A DNA stretch of 5,543 nt, taken from contig CALVIJ010000064.1 in the NCBI GenBank assembly GCA_944329505.1, forward strand, positions 1-5,543, read 5' to 3'. The position numbers were made by a program, and so were the translations under genes. The notes under the pieces were generated by a model that did not search any database, was not told the origin of the DNA, and saw only the letters and a program-made list of their open reading frames with translations. Numbering within the stretch: the first letter of the stretch is position 1; each line of letters starts with the position of its first letter. Shown in pieces: positions 4,542 to 5,543 of the stretch. Source of the stretch: an uncultured Bacilli bacterium. GTDB lineage: Bacteria > Bacillota_I > Bacilli_A > RF39 > UBA660.

Positions 4542-5543
4542 ATGATGAGTGTTAGAGAGTATGCTGAAGATATTAATCGCGAGGTATCTGAAGTTTTAAA
4601 TAAGTGTATAGAGTTAGATCTTGATGTTAAAACTGAAGATGATTTACTTGATGAAGAAGCTATTATAATGCTTGATAACAGTTTTGATGAAATAAGCGAA
4701 GAGATGGAAGACGAAGAGATTGCAGAAGAGGTAGCTTTGGAAGAAAGCGGTATGAAAACAGTTAAAGCTGATAAGAAAAAACCAGCTAAATTACCAAAGA
4801 AAGTAGATAGTAAAAAGAGTTTGGCGCAAAAGAAAAAAGCGATGTATAAGAGTAAGGAAAAATTACAAAGTAATGCACCATCACGTAATGAAAATGTAGT
4901 TTTATATAAAGAAAATATGACGATTAGTGAACTTGCTATAGCTATGGGAGTAAATGCAAGTGAGCTTATTAAGAAGTTATTTACTTTAGGAGTAATGGTT
5001 AATATTAATAGTCCGATTTCTTTTGAAAATGCGGAAATTATAGTTCTTGATTATGGTAAGGAACTAAAAAAAGAGGAAACAGCTAATGTAGCTAATTTTG
5101 AAGAATTTGAAGTTAACGATAAAGAAGAAGATTTAGTTTCAAGACCACCAGTTGTAACAATTATGGGTCATGTTGATCACGGTAAAACTACTTTACTTGA
5201 TGCTATTAGAAAAACTAATGTAGCTGAGGGTGAAGCCGGTGGTATTACACAAGCTATTTCAGCTTATCAAGTTAAATATGATGACAAATTAATTACGTTT
5301 ATTGATACTCCAGGACATGCGGCATTTACTGAAATGCGTGCTAGAGGAGCTAGTATAACAGATATCGTTATTATAATTGTGGCTGCCGATGATGGAGTTA
5401 TGCCACAAACTAGAGAGGCTATCGATCATGCTAAAGCAGCTGGTGTTCCAATTATAGTTGCAATTAATAAAATGGATAAGCCAGGTGCTAATCCTGATAG
5501 GGTTATGAATGAAATGGCTGAGGCAGGACTTATGCCAGAAGAG
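4542..5543 (+). CDS. infB: Translation initiation factor IF-2, N-terminal part (runs off the window)
   Basis: IF-2 is the GTPase that brings initiator fMet-tRNA to the 30S subunit and promotes subunit joining. The window holds 334 codons with no stop. Residues 1-45 ([18 protein letters not shown]) form a first IF2-N-type helical module, followed by an acidic then Lys-rich linker (50-115). A second IF2-N domain lies at about 122-172 ([20 protein letters not shown]). The GTPase domain starts near 200: G1 GHVDHGKT (209-216), switch [11 protein letters not shown] (234-243), G3 DTPGHAAF (255-262, with the catalytic His259) and G4 NKMD (309-312). Switch I has Ala and Ser where many IF-2 have His and Gly (GITQHIGAYQ). 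The linker is short, so this is a compact IF-2. The tRNA-binding C-terminal domains lie beyond base 5543. Confidence 0.97.
   Translation, partial: MMSVREYAEDINREVSEVLNKCIELDLDVKTEDDLLDEEAIIMLDNSFDEISEEMEDEEIAEEVALEESGMKTVKADKKKPAKLPKKVDSKKSLAQKKKAMYKSKEKLQSNAPSRNENVVLYKENMTISELAIAMGVNASELIKKLFTLGVMVNINSPISFENAEIIVLDYGKELKKEETANVANFEEFEVNDKEEDLVSRPPVVTIMGHVDHGKTTLLDAIRKTNVAEGEAGGITQAISAYQVKYDDKLITFIDTPGHAAFTEMRARGASITDIVIIIVAADDGVMPQTREAIDHAKAAGVPIIVAINKMDKPGANPDRVMNEMAEAGLMPEE

Overview
This window comes from the chromosome of a very AT-rich, low-GC Gram-positive-type bacterium. The gene order, the strong AAGGAGGTG-type ribosome binding sites, the heavy use of AGA for Arg, and a NusA without C-terminal acidic repeats all fit Bacilli or Mollicutes-related Bacillota. 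A gut clade near RF39/Erysipelotrichia is my guess and is not proven by the sequence. Trp is encoded by TGG in the genes where it occurs and no gene is broken by TGA, so the standard bacterial code fits. All six complete genes end in TAA or TAG.

The left half (1-2698) is read leftwards on the minus strand. In transcription order it holds a CPBP-family membrane protease (1994-2698), a weak intrinsic terminator, a membrane-anchored YkuE-like metallophosphoesterase (1074-1943), a predicted zinc metallopeptidase with an HEFLH site (106-1068), and the first 28 codons of a further gene that leaves the window at base 1. Gaps between the last three genes are only 5 and 19 bases, so they are probably cotranscribed. 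No shared pathway can be read from the sequence. The common theme is membrane-associated hydrolases.

The 171-base gap at 2699-2869 is the largest non-coding stretch. It carries two divergent promoters of the extended -10 type and, on the plus strand, a perfect 10-bp hairpin in the leader of the rightward operon.

The right half (2870-5543) is the conserved translation/transcription operon rimP-nusA-ylxR-infB, tightly packed with 8- and 11-base overlaps. It links ribosome assembly (RimP), transcription elongation and termination (NusA), an RNA-binding protein (YlxR) and translation initiation (IF2, cut by the window end). The ylxQ (L7Ae-like) gene often found between ylxR and infB is absent.

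The most notable points are a RimP reduced to its N-terminal domain, a leader hairpin with a poor U-tract that suits NusA-dependent autoregulation, an acidic insertion of about 28 residues in NusA, and the uncharacterised HEXXH protein. I see no wholly new multi-gene system, and no mobile element, CRISPR array, tRNA or rRNA.
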